A stretch of 64,000 nt of DNA from UBA2031 sp037189985 (GTDB taxonomy: Bacteria > Pseudomonadota > Gammaproteobacteria > Pseudomonadales > Moraxellaceae), in contig JBBCJX010000014.1 in assembly GCA_037189985.1 (NCBI GenBank), positions 62,001 to 126,000 of the forward strand, given 5' to 3'. The notes beneath the pieces were generated by a model, which worked only from the letters and a program-made list of their open reading frames with translations, had not been told where the DNA came from and made no database searches. Each line of letters opens with the position of its first letter. The stretch's first letter is position 1. The translations under genes were made by a program, and so were the position numbers. Of this stretch, positions 1 to 9,017 are shown piece by piece.

Positions 1-378
1 CATTTCGGCCAAGGATCCGAACTTGTGATCGCCCCCGGCACCACGATCCAGTCCGTCCTGCAGCGCCCGGATGAAAGGCGTCGCCCGCTGGTAACGGCAA
101 ATGCACGCATTCATGCCATCAGCCTGACCGACACCAGCCTGGTGGACAACCACAACGGGGGGCGGCTCAACATTGCCCGCTTCTCGATATCCGACCTGTG
201 GCTCAAGGACCTGCAAATCTTCGTGGTCAACCGCAAGATTGAGCTGGAAAGCGAGGTCCGTGACGTCAAACTGGCCGCACAGGGCATAAGTGTGGGGGCC
301 GCCTCAAGCCCCTCCATGGGTGACATCTACATGGACATCACCCGGATGCGCAGCGTAGTGACATTCGAGGCCCACTGA
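1..378 (+). CDS. C-terminal part of an unknown protein (cut by window start)
   Basis: The reading frame is open from base 1 and stops at 378, so this is the last ~125 residues of a longer protein; the GTG at 25 is just an internal valine codon. The visible part alternates hydrophobic and polar residues in a beta-rich pattern with no membrane segment or catalytic motif I recognise. It converges on rlmB with 12 bases between the stops. The partner expected here in Pseudomonas (rpsF) is not seen. Function unknown. Confidence 0.6.
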   Translation, partial: HFGQGSELVIAPGTTIQSVLQRPDERRRPLVTANARIHAISLTDTSLVDNHNGGRLNIARFSISDLWLKDLQIFVVNRKIELESEVRDVKLAAQGISVGAASSPSMGDIYMDITRMRSVVTFEAH

Positions 379-390
379 CCGGCACCAGCC

Positions 391-1146
391 TCAGTTGGCA
401 GCCGTACTGCGCTGCCGCAAGGCCTCGAACAGAGTCACTCCGGTCGCCACAGATACATTCAGGCTCTCCACAGTGCCCGCCATCGGAATGAAGGCGAGCA
501 CATCGCAATGCTCCTTCGTCAGTCTGCGCAAGCCACTGCCTTCGGCCCCCATCACCACTCCGAGCGGCCCAGTAAAATCAATGCTGTGCAGGGGCTTTGC
601 GCCCTCTTCCAATGCCGTGCCGATCAGCCAGATACCTCGCTCTCGCAAGGCATCCATTGTGCGTGCAAGATTGGTCACCTGAAAAAATGGCAACGACTCG
701 GCAGCACCCACGGCCACCTTGCGGACCACCGGCGTAATGGAAGCCGACTTGTCACGGGGAGTGATGACAGCCTGCACACCTGCTGCATCTGCCGTACGCA
801 TGCAGGCACCCAGATTATGCGGATCTGTCACACCGTCCAGCAGCAGCAGGAAGGGCGGCGAGCCCAAGGCATCCAGAAAATCCATGAGTGCATGCTCATC
901 ACCCGGCGGCTGCTCGCGCACGCGGGCCACCACACCCTGATGGTGAGAGTCGCCCGCCAGGTCATCCAGTTGCCCACGTTCCCGCCACTGCAGGTTCAAA
1001 CCCAGAGGGCGCAAGGCCTGTACCAGGCGATTCAAACGCTCGTCGTCACGGCTCTTCAGCAGAAAGACCTCGAGCATGCCTTCCGGATGCCGGTCGAGAT
1101 AAGCCTGCACGGCGTGCAGGCCGTAAATCACTATGTTCTTTGCCAT
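391..1146 (-). CDS. rlmB: 23S rRNA (guanosine-2251-2'-O)-methyltransferase
   Basis: The 251-aa protein has the usual length for RlmB, a SpoU/TrmH-type SPOUT methyltransferase that 2'-O-methylates G2251 in the peptidyl-transferase P-loop of 23S rRNA using SAM. An N-terminal substrate-binding region starts with the typical IYGLHAVQAYL. The three SPOUT knot motifs follow: DPHNLGACMRTADAAG near residue 105, GAEGSGLRRLT near 200, and IPMAGTVESLNVSVA near 220. It lies 96 bases downstream of rnr on the same strand, the conserved rnr-rlmB pairing of gammaproteobacteria, so it is probably co-transcribed. Confidence 0.95.
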   Translation of the reverse strand: MAKNIVIYGLHAVQAYLDRHPEGMLEVFLLKSRDDERLNRLVQALRPLGLNLQWRERGQLDDLAGDSHHQGVVARVREQPPGDEHALMDFLDALGSPPFLLLLDGVTDPHNLGACMRTADAAGVQAVITPRDKSASITPVVRKVAVGAAESLPFFQVTNLARTMDALRERGIWLIGTALEEGAKPLHSIDFTGPLGVVMGAEGSGLRRLTKEHCDVLAFIPMAGTVESLNVSVATGVTLFEALRQRSTAAN

Positions 1147-1242
1147 GGATACATCCGGAACAGAACTTCTTCAGACAAAAGGAATAGCGCACCGCCGCAG
1201 GCCATAAAGGTTACGACGGTGCCGGTTGATTAGCTGTGACGT

Positions 1243-3729
1243 CTATTTCTTCTTGCGGGAGCCGGGCTTGCCGGCCTTCTGCTTCGATGCAGCAGTCTTC
1301 CCGCCCGCAGACTTTCCTGACACTGCCTTTGCGGGCTTCTTGCCACCGGCACTCTTTCCATCCTTTGCCGGAATGTCTCCGCTGCGCAGACGATCACGCA
1401 CAGACTTGCCAGCAGCCTCATGCTTGCGCCCTGCAGGTTTATCTCCCGCTGACTGACGAGGGCCGCCACGGCGCTGGGTGCTGCCCCCACCAACCAGATC
1501 AAAATCCATCTTGCGTTGATCCATGTTGACGGCTGCCACCTTGATGCGCACCTGATCACCCAGCGCAAACTGCGTTCCGGAGCGGCTACCGACCAGCTTC
1601 TGCATGGTTGCGTCGAATTCGTAATAATCGCTCTTGAGATTGCTGATATGCACGAGCCCCTCGACGTAGATATCCGTCAGCTCGACGAAGATGCCAAATG
1701 ACGTCACCCCAGCAATCACGCCATCAAACTCTTCCCCGACACGATCCTGCATGTACTCGCACTTGAGCCAAGCCATGACATCACGCGTCGCTTCATCGGC
1801 ACGTCGCTCCGTCATCGAGCAGTGCTCGCCATAGGCCAGCATCTGCGCCATGTCTGGCATGCCGGCATCCGCCGCCACCTTGCCCCGCATACGTCGCACC
1901 TTGTCACCCACGGCTTGGGTGAAGCTGTGCTCTGTGCGCAGGCGGGCACGAATGACGCGATGCAGCAGAAGATCAGGATAACGGCGGATAGGTGACGTGA
2001 AATGGCCATAGGCCTCATAGGCCAAGCCGAAGTGGCCCAGGTTTTCCGGCGCATACACTGCCTGTGTCAGCGAGCGCAACAACATGGTCTGGATGATGTG
2101 GGCATCCGGCCGGTCATGAATCTGCTCCAGCACCTTCTGGAAGTCCGCTGGCTGCGGCTTTTTGCCTGCCGTAAAGGGAATTCCAAGTGCCCCAAGGAAG
2201 TTGCGCAGCTTGGACAGCTTCTCGTCGCGTGGCCCCTCATGGTTGCGGTACAGCGCAGGCAGCTCGTTCTTGGCCACGAACTCGGCGGCACAGACATTGG
2301 CTGCCAGCATGCACTCCTCGATCAGCATGTGCGCCTGATTGCGGACAACGGGCACGATCTTCTCGATCTTGCGGTCCTTGCTGAAAATGATACGGGTTTC
2401 ATTGCTGTCAAAATCCAACGCACCCCGCTTTTCCCGCGAAGCCCTCAGTATCTTGAACAGTTCGTAAAGCCGCTGGACAGGCTCGACAGCCACGGCATGG
2501 TCTTTCGCCACCTGCTTAGCAGCATCGCTGTCCGGCCTCTCGAGCAGATCGCTGACCTTGGTATAAGTAAGACGTGCCTGCGAATGCATCACACCTTCAT
2601 AGAATTTGTAGGCGGTGATACGCCCTGCCTGCGAGATGTTCATGTCGCAGACCATGCACAGGCGATCCACGTGAGGATTCAGCGAGCAGAGGCCATTGGA
2701 GAGCACCTCCGGCAACATGGGCACAACCTGCTGCGGGAAATACACCGAATTGCCGCGCTTGAGGGCCTCTGCATCCAGTGCCGATCCCGGGCGCACATAA
2801 TGTGAGACATCCGCAATCGCCACGACAAGGCGGAAACCGCCGCGACGCTTCTCGCAATAGACGGCATCATCAAAATCACGGGCATCTTCACCGTCTATGG
2901 TCACCAGCGGCAGATGGCGCAGGTCCACACGGTCCTGCTTGTCGGCCTCGCTGACCTGCGGCGCAATGCGGGCTGCTTCTTTCTCTACTTCGTCCGGCCA
3001 GACATGCGGAATCTCGAAATTGCGGATGGCAATGTCGATCTCCATGCCTGGTGCCAAGTGATCACCCAACACCTCGGTAATACGGCCCGTGGCCAGCGTC
3101 CGGTGTGTGGGATATTCGATCACCTCGACCGTCACAAACTGCCCCAGTGAGGGCATGAGCTCACCGGGAATAATCAACACTTCCTGGGTAATGCGAGGGT
3201 TGTCCGGGATCACATAGGCATTGCCCGACTCTTCGTGATAGCGCCCCACAAGACTGCGGGCATTTTTCTCTGCAATCCGGACAATCTGGCCCTCACGGCG
3301 CCCCTTGTGGTCATAACCAGATTCACGGGCCAGGACAATGTCACCATGAAAGACCCGGCGCATCTCGCGAGAGGTCAGCAACAGGTCCGCAGAGCCATCC
3401 TCGGGGATCAGGAAGCCAAAGCCATCCGGATGCCCCGTCACCCGCCCACGAATCAGGGTGGCCTCGGCAAGGGGGATATACCCGCCACGCCTGTTGGCCT
3501 CGATCTGGCCATCACGCAGCATGGCCCCTAGGCGACGGCGAAGAGCCTCCTCACGCTCTGCATCGCGCAGACTGAAGTGGGCCATCAATTGCTCACCCGT
3601 AAGCGGCTTACCCGACTTCTCCAGAACCTCAAGGATGAACTCACGGCTGGGAATAGGGTTTTCGTAGCGGTCAGCCTCGCGGTTGGCGTGGGGGTCCTGC
3701 CAGGACTCGGAGGCGGGGCGCTTGGGCAT
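1243..3729 (-). CDS. rnr: Ribonuclease R
   Basis: Processive 3'-5' exoribonuclease of the RNB family that degrades structured RNA and acts in RNA quality control. The order is an N-terminal winged helix (about residues 15-75), cold-shock OB folds, the RNB catalytic domain with the acidic motif DGEDARDFDDA near residue 280, an S1 domain near 640-720 and a long Lys/Arg/Gly-rich tail typical of RNase R, which separates it from RNase II. I prefer the ATG at 3729: it has AAGGA at a normal distance, while the in-frame ATG three codons upstream overlaps that Shine-Dalgarno sequence. This gives about 828 residues. tRNA-Leu lies divergently upstream. Confidence 0.95.
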   Translation of the reverse strand: MPKRPASESWQDPHANREADRYENPIPSREFILEVLEKSGKPLTGEQLMAHFSLRDAEREEALRRRLGAMLRDGQIEANRRGGYIPLAEATLIRGRVTGHPDGFGFLIPEDGSADLLLTSREMRRVFHGDIVLARESGYDHKGRREGQIVRIAEKNARSLVGRYHEESGNAYVIPDNPRITQEVLIIPGELMPSLGQFVTVEVIEYPTHRTLATGRITEVLGDHLAPGMEIDIAIRNFEIPHVWPDEVEKEAARIAPQVSEADKQDRVDLRHLPLVTIDGEDARDFDDAVYCEKRRGGFRLVVAIADVSHYVRPGSALDAEALKRGNSVYFPQQVVPMLPEVLSNGLCSLNPHVDRLCMVCDMNISQAGRITAYKFYEGVMHSQARLTYTKVSDLLERPDSDAAKQVAKDHAVAVEPVQRLYELFKILRASREKRGALDFDSNETRIIFSKDRKIEKIVPVVRNQAHMLIEECMLAANVCAAEFVAKNELPALYRNHEGPRDEKLSKLRNFLGALGIPFTAGKKPQPADFQKVLEQIHDRPDAHIIQTMLLRSLTQAVYAPENLGHFGLAYEAYGHFTSPIRRYPDLLLHRVIRARLRTEHSFTQAVGDKVRRMRGKVAADAGMPDMAQMLAYGEHCSMTERRADEATRDVMAWLKCEYMQDRVGEEFDGVIAGVTSFGIFVELTDIYVEGLVHISNLKSDYYEFDATMQKLVGSRSGTQFALGDQVRIKVAAVNMDQRKMDFDLVGGGSTQRRGGPRQSAGDKPAGRKHEAAGKSVRDRLRSGDIPAKDGKSAGGKKPAKAVSGKSAGGKTAASKQKAGKPGSRKKK

Positions 3730-3797
3730 CGGATACATCCTTGGGAGAAATGAGCCACAAAAAGTTGCGGCATTCGCGCCATTCTAGTCGAGGAGCG

Positions 3798-3826
3798 TTG
3801 ACAAGCCCATGAAGCGCCGCTAAATT
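3798..3826 (+). promoter_or_regulatory. Sigma70 promoter of tRNA-Leu
   Basis: A perfect -35 TTGACA (3798-3803) and a -10 TAAATT (3821-3826) are separated by 17 bases. A GC-rich discriminator (GCGCGCC) follows and predicts initiation a few bases before the tRNA 5' end at 3837. A GC-rich discriminator is typical of stable-RNA promoters under stringent control. Confidence 0.8.
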
Positions 3827-3836
3827 TGCGCGCCTT

Positions 3837-3921
3837 GCCCAGGTGGCGGAATTGGTAGACGCGCTAGTTTCAGGTATTAGTGTCGCAAGACGTGGAGGTT
3901 CAAGTCCTCTCCTGGGCACCA
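3837..3921 (+). tRNA. leuT-type: tRNA-Leu (anticodon CAG)
   Basis: The 85-base class II tRNA has acceptor stem GCCCAGG pairing with CCTGGGC, D-arm GGCGGAATTGGTAGACGC, anticodon loop TTCAGGT, a variable arm, T-loop GTTCAAGTC and an encoded CCA. It matches enterobacterial tRNA-Leu(CAG) almost base for base through the D and anticodon arms. Its last 21 bases form the island attL, so the functional 3' end was supplied by the integrated element. Confidence 0.96.
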
Positions 3922-3924
3922 TCA
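3901..3924 (+). repeat. attL: tRNA-Leu 3' end / island left junction
   Basis: The 24 bases CAAGTCCTCTCCTGGGCACC followed by ATCA recur at 29030-29052 with a single G missing. The repeat begins at the T-arm, the usual crossover region for tyrosine integrases that use tRNA genes, and the integrase gene begins 155 bases downstream. Confidence 0.85.
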
Positions 3925-3962
3925 AGCAGTTTTAGGACATCCCACCTAGTCCTAAAATGAAC

Positions 3963-3990
3963 AAAAAACCCCGCAAATGCGGGGTTTTTT
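3963..3990 (+). terminator. Rho-independent terminator after tRNA-Leu
   Basis: A6, then CCCCGC-AAAT-GCGGGG (3969-3984), then T6 forms a strong hairpin that should work on both strands. It sits inside the island just right of attL. A decayed relative lies at 29091-29125 beyond attR, suggesting that the original chromosomal terminator was displaced. Confidence 0.9.
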
Positions 3991-4032
3991 GTTTTTTGGC
4001 GTCCGGCAGCATCCATTCCAATCCGCACATGA

Positions 4033-4052
4033 TCGGTATAACTTTCGGTATA
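4033..4052. repeat. Putative integrase arm-type sites, left end
   Basis: Two direct copies of TCGGTATA (4033-4040 and 4045-4052) are spaced with a 12-bp period between attL and the integrase start. A matching pair with the same period lies just inside attR at 28954-28973. Position and symmetry suggest integrase arm or excisionase binding sites. This is inferred from sequence only. Confidence 0.5.
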
Positions 4053-4078
4053 CCTCTTTTGCCGGATTTTTAACCGCC

Positions 4079-5317
4079 ATGGCCGTGTCCAGCCCCGAGA
4101 AGCGCAAGCCACTCACACACGCACGACAGGCAGAGACCGCAAAACCCGAACCCAAGACCTACAACCTGAACGCAGGAGATGGCTTGTTCCTGGAGATATC
4201 TCCCGACGGCTCCAAGTACTGGCGCTTCCGCTTTACCCATGCCGGCAAGCGCGGGCTGGTGTCCATGGGAGTCTTTCCTGCCACTGGCCTGCAGGAAGCC
4301 AAGGAAGCCCGGGACAGGGCCCGGAAGCTCCTGGCACAAGGCATCAATCCTAGTACTCACCGAAAGGAAGAGAAGCAGGCCGCCCAGCGGGCCGCCACCA
4401 ACTCCTTTGAGGCCATCGCCAATGAGTGGCTTGATCGCCAGACCGACAAGGCCGAGGTCACCCAGACCAAGGGGCGGTGGCTCCTCCAGTTCGCCATAGA
4501 TGAGTTCGGAGACCGCCCCATTGCCGAGGTGACCGCCCCCATGGTTCTGGCAGCCTGCCGCAAGCTGGAAAACGAAGGCAAGCTGGAAACAGCTCACCGC
4601 ATCAAGACCAAGTGCGGCCAGGTCTTCCGCTATGCCGTGGCTACAGGCAGAGCTGAGCGCGACCCAACCCCAGACCTGAAGGGCGCATTGAAGTCACGCC
4701 AGGTCCGGCACCGGGCGGCCATTACAGACCCCAAGGCCGTAGGCAAGCTACTCCGTGACATTGACCAGTACGGCGGCCAATTCACCACCCTTTGTGCGCT
4801 GAAGCTTTCGCCAATGGTCTTTATTCGCCCAGGGGAGCTTCGAGCTGCCAAATGGGCTGACATTGATCTTGATAACGCCCAATGGGGCTATACCCCACCC
4901 AAGACCCGGAACCAGACCCAACTGGAGCACATCATTCCTTTGCCAACTCAGGCCGTTGCCATCTTGCGCGAGCTGCATCAGCTCACGGGGCAACACCCTT
5001 ACGTCTTTCACAGCTGGGGCAAAACTGGGCACATGTCGGAGTCGGCCATCCTGAACGCCCTTCGCAGAATGGGTTACGGCAAAGAAGAAATGACTGGCCA
5101 CGGCTTTAGGGCAATGGCCAGAACGATATTGGATGAGGTGCTAGGCTTCCGCATTGAGCTCATTGAGCAACAGCTGGCTCACAAGGTAGCCGATATGCAT
5201 GGAAGGGCCTACAACCGCACCAAGCATCTTCCGGAGCGAGGTAGGATGATGCAAGCGTGGGCAGACTATCTAGATACGCTAAAGGAAATAGGGTTACCTA
5301 CAAAGCGCCCAGGCTAG
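4079..5317 (+). CDS. int: Tyrosine recombinase (P4/CP4-type island integrase)
   Basis: The 412-aa site-specific recombinase is predicted to insert and excise the island at tRNA-Leu. An N-terminal DUF4102 arm-binding domain (about residues 25-105, with LFLEISPDGSKYWRFRF) is followed by a SAM-like core-binding domain and the C-terminal catalytic domain. Visible catalytic residues are Arg in RPGELRAAKW, the HGFR box (HxxR), a later His, and Tyr in GRAYNRTKHL. The frame is open from 3977, but the ATG at 4079 gives the family's usual length and N-terminus. All catalytic boxes are intact, so the element may still be mobile. Its start lies 89 bases after the terminator. Confidence 0.93.
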   Translation: MAVSSPEKRKPLTHARQAETAKPEPKTYNLNAGDGLFLEISPDGSKYWRFRFTHAGKRGLVSMGVFPATGLQEAKEARDRARKLLAQGINPSTHRKEEKQAAQRAATNSFEAIANEWLDRQTDKAEVTQTKGRWLLQFAIDEFGDRPIAEVTAPMVLAACRKLENEGKLETAHRIKTKCGQVFRYAVATGRAERDPTPDLKGALKSRQVRHRAAITDPKAVGKLLRDIDQYGGQFTTLCALKLSPMVFIRPGELRAAKWADIDLDNAQWGYTPPKTRNQTQLEHIIPLPTQAVAILRELHQLTGQHPYVFHSWGKTGHMSESAILNALRRMGYGKEEMTGHGFRAMARTILDEVLGFRIELIEQQLAHKVADMHGRAYNRTKHLPERGRMMQAWADYLDTLKEIGLPTKRPG

Positions 5318-5423
5318 CCGGAAGCTTATTAAAATCCAAATCCCCCCCAACTACTGGCTCCCCAGGAAAACCTTCGTCAAGCGAAGAGGGCTTGAATACA
5401 GAGTATGCTGATATGCGCCAACT

Positions 5424-6023
5424 TTAAGTAGCATGGGCTAAAACCACCCTTTTCCATTTTATGTCTTTTCTATGCAATGCATCACTGGTTGAGCGACCCA
5501 AATATACTGGCACCAAGTCGTACTTTGATGCCCGCAGTATAAGATCATCAACGCTTACCTCATGCATGCCTTTTGCTAAGTCAGTTGGCCCGATTCGTAG
5601 CGTTAAAGCAATTTTCCCATCAATAGCAAGTAGATTTGATAGCGTCGCCAACGACTCATCCCTATCAAATGGCGCAATATGCATCCATACCGCACTTAAT
5701 AGAATAAAACTAAATGCATGAGTATCACTGCTCAATGAGCGTAGCTTAGGAAGACAGTCATCAACCCAACGAATATTTTCATGCGAATTATGGGTAATCG
5801 CCATAGATCGAAACTGAAGACTAGGCTCAACAGCCGTGACTCGATATCCTCGACGAGCTAAAGCCATAGCATCACGCCCTGACCCTGCCCCAACATCAAG
5901 ACATAGCGATCCGCTCTTCGGCAAAAATGGCAAGAAGACACGGTGTATTTTTGAGAAGTATAAACTTTCATATTTCTCAAAATACGCTGATGCCTCCTGA
6001 TCGTAGTACTCCAATCCGGTCAT
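5424..6023 (-). CDS. Class I SAM-dependent methyltransferase in the dnd operon
   Basis: The 199-aa protein has the Rossmann-type SAM site LDVGAGSGRDAMALARRGY (about residues 42-60), an acidic residue after strand 2 (AVEPS), and downstream strands consistent with a complete small methyltransferase. No target-recognition domain or DPPY-type motif of DNA methylases is present, so the substrate is unknown. Its start overlaps the stop of the upstream membrane-protein gene by four bases, which argues for translational coupling as the last gene of the leftward dndB-C-D-E transcript. It could modify a small molecule, a protein or RNA. A role in phosphorothioation is inference from position only. Confidence 0.75.
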   Translation of the reverse strand: MTGLEYYDQEASAYFEKYESLYFSKIHRVFLPFLPKSGSLCLDVGAGSGRDAMALARRGYRVTAVEPSLQFRSMAITHNSHENIRWVDDCLPKLRSLSSDTHAFSFILLSAVWMHIAPFDRDESLATLSNLLAIDGKIALTLRIGPTDLAKGMHEVSVDDLILRASKYDLVPVYLGRSTSDALHRKDIKWKRVVLAHAT

Positions 6024-6613
6024 TTACAGGGTGCCCGATCAGCATAGGGGCTCTTTTGGGGCCTTATTACAGAGCGAGATTCGGCCTTAACTTGATGAAG
6101 CTCGACATTTAAATTTGCATTACACTCCACTCGAGCACTCTGCTCAGACTCAGCGCGCTTATGCAAAAGCTCAGGATAGCAAGCGCCCAAAAAACCAACT
6201 GTAGCAGTCCCAAGCAAAGTGATACTCCACAAGCCCACAACAATATATCTACCCTTTCCCCTCGAGCCCCTATCTCCCTCACTGAACATGCTCTGAACTT
6301 CGATATACTGCTGCATTACATATCTAAGTCTAAGAATTATTAGTATTGTTACCAGATTAACAAATGCAGAGAAAAGCAGTATCGCAACTTTTGGAGGAAC
6401 TGCATCAAGGGTTGTAACTCCGTACCACAATCCACCAGTAATAGCGATCGCCATGCTTGGGATTTGCCAAAGAATCTGATTCAGAGATCGAATATGCTGA
6501 CCCGCCTCCAGATACACGTTCTCTTTCTTTTGATGGCGCTCTCTTTGATGCTCCATTTCCCTGGAGATTCGATATCGCAATAGCTCCAATCTATACTCAG
6601 ATCGACTCATCAC
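6020..6613 (-). CDS. Membrane protein downstream of dndE
   Basis: The 197-aa protein has a charged, helical N-terminus rich in Arg, Glu and Gln (residues 1-40) followed by about three hydrophobic segments (near 48-68, 76-98 and 120-142) and a hydrophilic tail. The layout of a helical cytosolic segment followed by TM helices recalls SLATT/S-4TM-like membrane effectors of defence systems, but I see no diagnostic motif. It starts 46 bases after dndE ends and overlaps the methyltransferase by four bases, so it belongs to the same transcript. Function unknown; an effector or sensor role is conjecture. Confidence 0.65.
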   Translation of the reverse strand: MMSRSEYRLELLRYRISREMEHQRERHQKKENVYLEAGQHIRSLNQILWQIPSMAIAITGGLWYGVTTLDAVPPKVAILLFSAFVNLVTILIILRLRYVMQQYIEVQSMFSEGDRGSRGKGRYIVVGLWSITLLGTATVGFLGACYPELLHKRAESEQSARVECNANLNVELHQVKAESRSVIRPQKSPYADRAPCK

Positions 6614-6659
6614 CTCATCCTCGATGCACCCGATAAAATATCCTGCACTAAAAATTTAG

Positions 6660-7028
6660 CTAACTCCTAGTCTTTACCGCCAAAAGTGTCATTTCTCGAA
6701 TCGATTTCACGTGGCCCATTTTGTGCAGACCCAGCTCGACTAACGCAGCCACGAGATGCTGCATATCAACCCTAACGTCAAAATCAGAGACGTACTGCCT
6801 CAGCAGCATTTCATACAAATCAATATGCTCGCCAAATAATGTTCCAACATTAAACTCTTGCCCATTCAACTCAACCGAGCTGGCATTTCCAACACCCTTA
6901 GAGTCACGTAACGCCATTGAAATAGCAAAACGACAAATTATGTTTGGGGTAACTCCAGTTTTACTCTTTAAATACTTAAGCTTTTCTGTAGAGACTGAAG
7001 AAACTCTGAATCTGTGCGGAAATATCAT
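6660..7028 (-). CDS. dndE: DNA phosphorothioation protein DndE
   Basis: The 122-aa protein has the usual size of DndE, the small component of the DndCDE complex that binds nicked DNA during sulfur replacement of a non-bridging phosphate oxygen. The N-terminal half carries a DndE-like segment, EKLKYLKSKTGVTPNIICRF, then a region mentioning a target (ELNGQEFNVGTLFGEH). Its start directly abuts the dndD stop, a typical dndD-dndE junction. The basic residues of the N-terminal region could contact DNA. Identity rests on sequence pattern plus operon position. Confidence 0.88.
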   Translation of the reverse strand: MIFPHRFRVSSVSTEKLKYLKSKTGVTPNIICRFAISMALRDSKGVGNASSVELNGQEFNVGTLFGEHIDLYEMLLRQYVSDFDVRVDMQHLVAALVELGLHKMGHVKSIREMTLLAVKTRS

Positions 7029-9017
7029 TTAAACTGCCTCCTCCAGCTTCCAGAAATACTCTTCGACTGCAGCTGTAGATTTACTATCCGCATCAAAAAC
7101 GAGGTGATAAGCATGAGAGACATACGGAGATAAATCTTGATAGAAAGAATGATCAATTTCAGTATCTGTGGAGAGAATCAAAACCTGATGACTCGCCTTA
7201 GGAAAATAATTTTCAATTAATCTTTGACGATGATGTGAGTCGAGTCGACCTAATGGAGTATCAATTATTACGGGCAAATTTCGACCCGAAGTGCGTGCTA
7301 GTGCCTCCAGAATAGATATCGCATAGATCTGTTTCTCTCCTGCAGAAAGATCATTTTTATTTATGATATCTCCATCTGCCGCCATCAACACAACATCAAA
7401 CGAATCAGGATCTATAGCAACTCGAGGTACTGCCGCCTTTTTTCTTGCCAGCCTGCGAAATGATTCCGTAAAACGAGCCTGCAACTCCTCCAGCTTTCTT
7501 TGTGTCGTACGCACAGAAAACTCCTTTAACAAGGCCCTAGATCTTTCTGCAATCCCGCGCAAACGATCAGCATCTTGGCCTGCAGCAGCCATGGAGTATG
7601 CCGCATCAATTTTTCTCGCCACATCAGAAAGCCGAGAGGCGAGCCCCTTCAAATCCTCTACAATAGTATCTCGCTTGGCTCTTTCACGACCAAGTGCGAC
7701 ACTTAAATCGCTAATCTCCTGATAAAAAGGCATGAGGATAGCCTCATCAGGTGCGCGCGATATATTCACACCGATTGACTCGATGGATTCATCAATTTCC
7801 TCAATTCTTTTTATGAAGGACTTAGCAGCTCTTATCTCTGCAGGGAGCAAAACCTCGAGCTGGTGCGCGATTCCTGCAATTCTTCCGTCTGACAACTCAT
7901 GGATACTTTTCTTTTTTTCCTTGCTGGTTATATCGAGAAAGGCCTGATCATAGGCCGCCAAAATATTTTCCTTTCCTCTTATTTGACCAAGCTTCCTTTC
8001 AAAACTTTTTCGTCTTGCTTTAATGGTCTTTCTGAAAGAAACGTTGATCTCTTCAGCTCGCTCTTCTTGTGCAACACCTAGGGCGCGCGAAGCCAAATTA
8101 GCGGATATATGTACAGGCAGAATAGATGAAACCAACTCTCTCAGCTGAGCCTCTATCAAAGCCTTACTCGCAACAAGATCCTCTAGCTTCCTCTCATCAG
8201 ACTTTCGTGATGCCCCCCAAGCCCCTCCTCGAGCCTCAATCTTATTTGAAATATATTGAATATTCTTTTCTATCTCAGCAATAGCAGAAAGTATCGATTG
8301 AAAATCATCCTGCCTTTCACCAATCGTTGCCTTCAAAGCACCGAACTCATTCTCCAAATCCAAAACTTTCTTAAGTTTATCTTTATGAGTACCGCCAACA
8401 ATTCTGGTTCTAATCAATGTAGATAGGTCTGAATCAAGCCGCCCAACCACATCCAATCCAAGCAATTTGTGAATAGAAGCTCGCAGTGCGTCTCCCGTTG
8501 TTTCTTCAGCCAATGCTTTTATTTTTTCTCCGTCGAAAAAGAAAAGCTCCGACACTCCAATCGGAATCAACTCATTAAGAAATGCTTGAGACTGCTCGTA
8601 TGAAAGCTCGCCTATAACACCTTGCTCGCATTCAATTAACAACGCCTCAGATACCTTCCCAGACGGGGATATAGACCAATCTCGTTTGACTAAATATCTA
8701 TCCATCTTTCCCTGGTGAGCGTATTGAAATGAAATCTCAATACACGCATAGGTTGACTGCACAGATTGGCCAAAGGTCTTATGAATAGATGCCCGTAAGT
8801 ACTCATGGTATTCATTAAGACTGACAGCCCCCAAGGACCCTCGACCATATAACGCCAATTTTAATGCGGTGAGAATTGTAGTCTTACCAGCCCCATTCAA
8901 CCCCCCAAATAGAATAATAGGGCGTTGATGCCCTGCTCTTTTTTTTGGAGCAAGATCAAACTTATGAACACCACGAAAAACACGAAAATCTGTTAGCTGC
9001 AAAAAATCAATGATCAT
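7029..9017 (-). CDS. dndD: DNA phosphorothioation ATPase DndD
   Basis: The 662-aa SMC/Rad50-like ATPase is thought to provide energy or DNA structural work for DndC-mediated sulfur insertion. Walker A GGLNGAGKTT lies at residues 38-47. The family motif FFFDGEKIKALAEET is near 160. Long coiled coils fill about 200-520, the ABC signature LSAGEKQ is near 558, and Walker B IIDTPLGRLDSHH is near 583. No zinc-hook CxxC is visible in the coiled-coil region, unlike the second ATPase at 14108-16207. It overlaps dndC by four bases. Confidence 0.93.
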   Translation of the reverse strand: MIIDFLQLTDFRVFRGVHKFDLAPKKRAGHQRPIILFGGLNGAGKTTILTALKLALYGRGSLGAVSLNEYHEYLRASIHKTFGQSVQSTYACIEISFQYAHQGKMDRYLVKRDWSISPSGKVSEALLIECEQGVIGELSYEQSQAFLNELIPIGVSELFFFDGEKIKALAEETTGDALRASIHKLLGLDVVGRLDSDLSTLIRTRIVGGTHKDKLKKVLDLENEFGALKATIGERQDDFQSILSAIAEIEKNIQYISNKIEARGGAWGASRKSDERKLEDLVASKALIEAQLRELVSSILPVHISANLASRALGVAQEERAEEINVSFRKTIKARRKSFERKLGQIRGKENILAAYDQAFLDITSKEKKKSIHELSDGRIAGIAHQLEVLLPAEIRAAKSFIKRIEEIDESIESIGVNISRAPDEAILMPFYQEISDLSVALGRERAKRDTIVEDLKGLASRLSDVARKIDAAYSMAAAGQDADRLRGIAERSRALLKEFSVRTTQRKLEELQARFTESFRRLARKKAAVPRVAIDPDSFDVVLMAADGDIINKNDLSAGEKQIYAISILEALARTSGRNLPVIIDTPLGRLDSHHRQRLIENYFPKASHQVLILSTDTEIDHSFYQDLSPYVSHAYHLVFDADSKSTAAVEEYFWKLEEAV

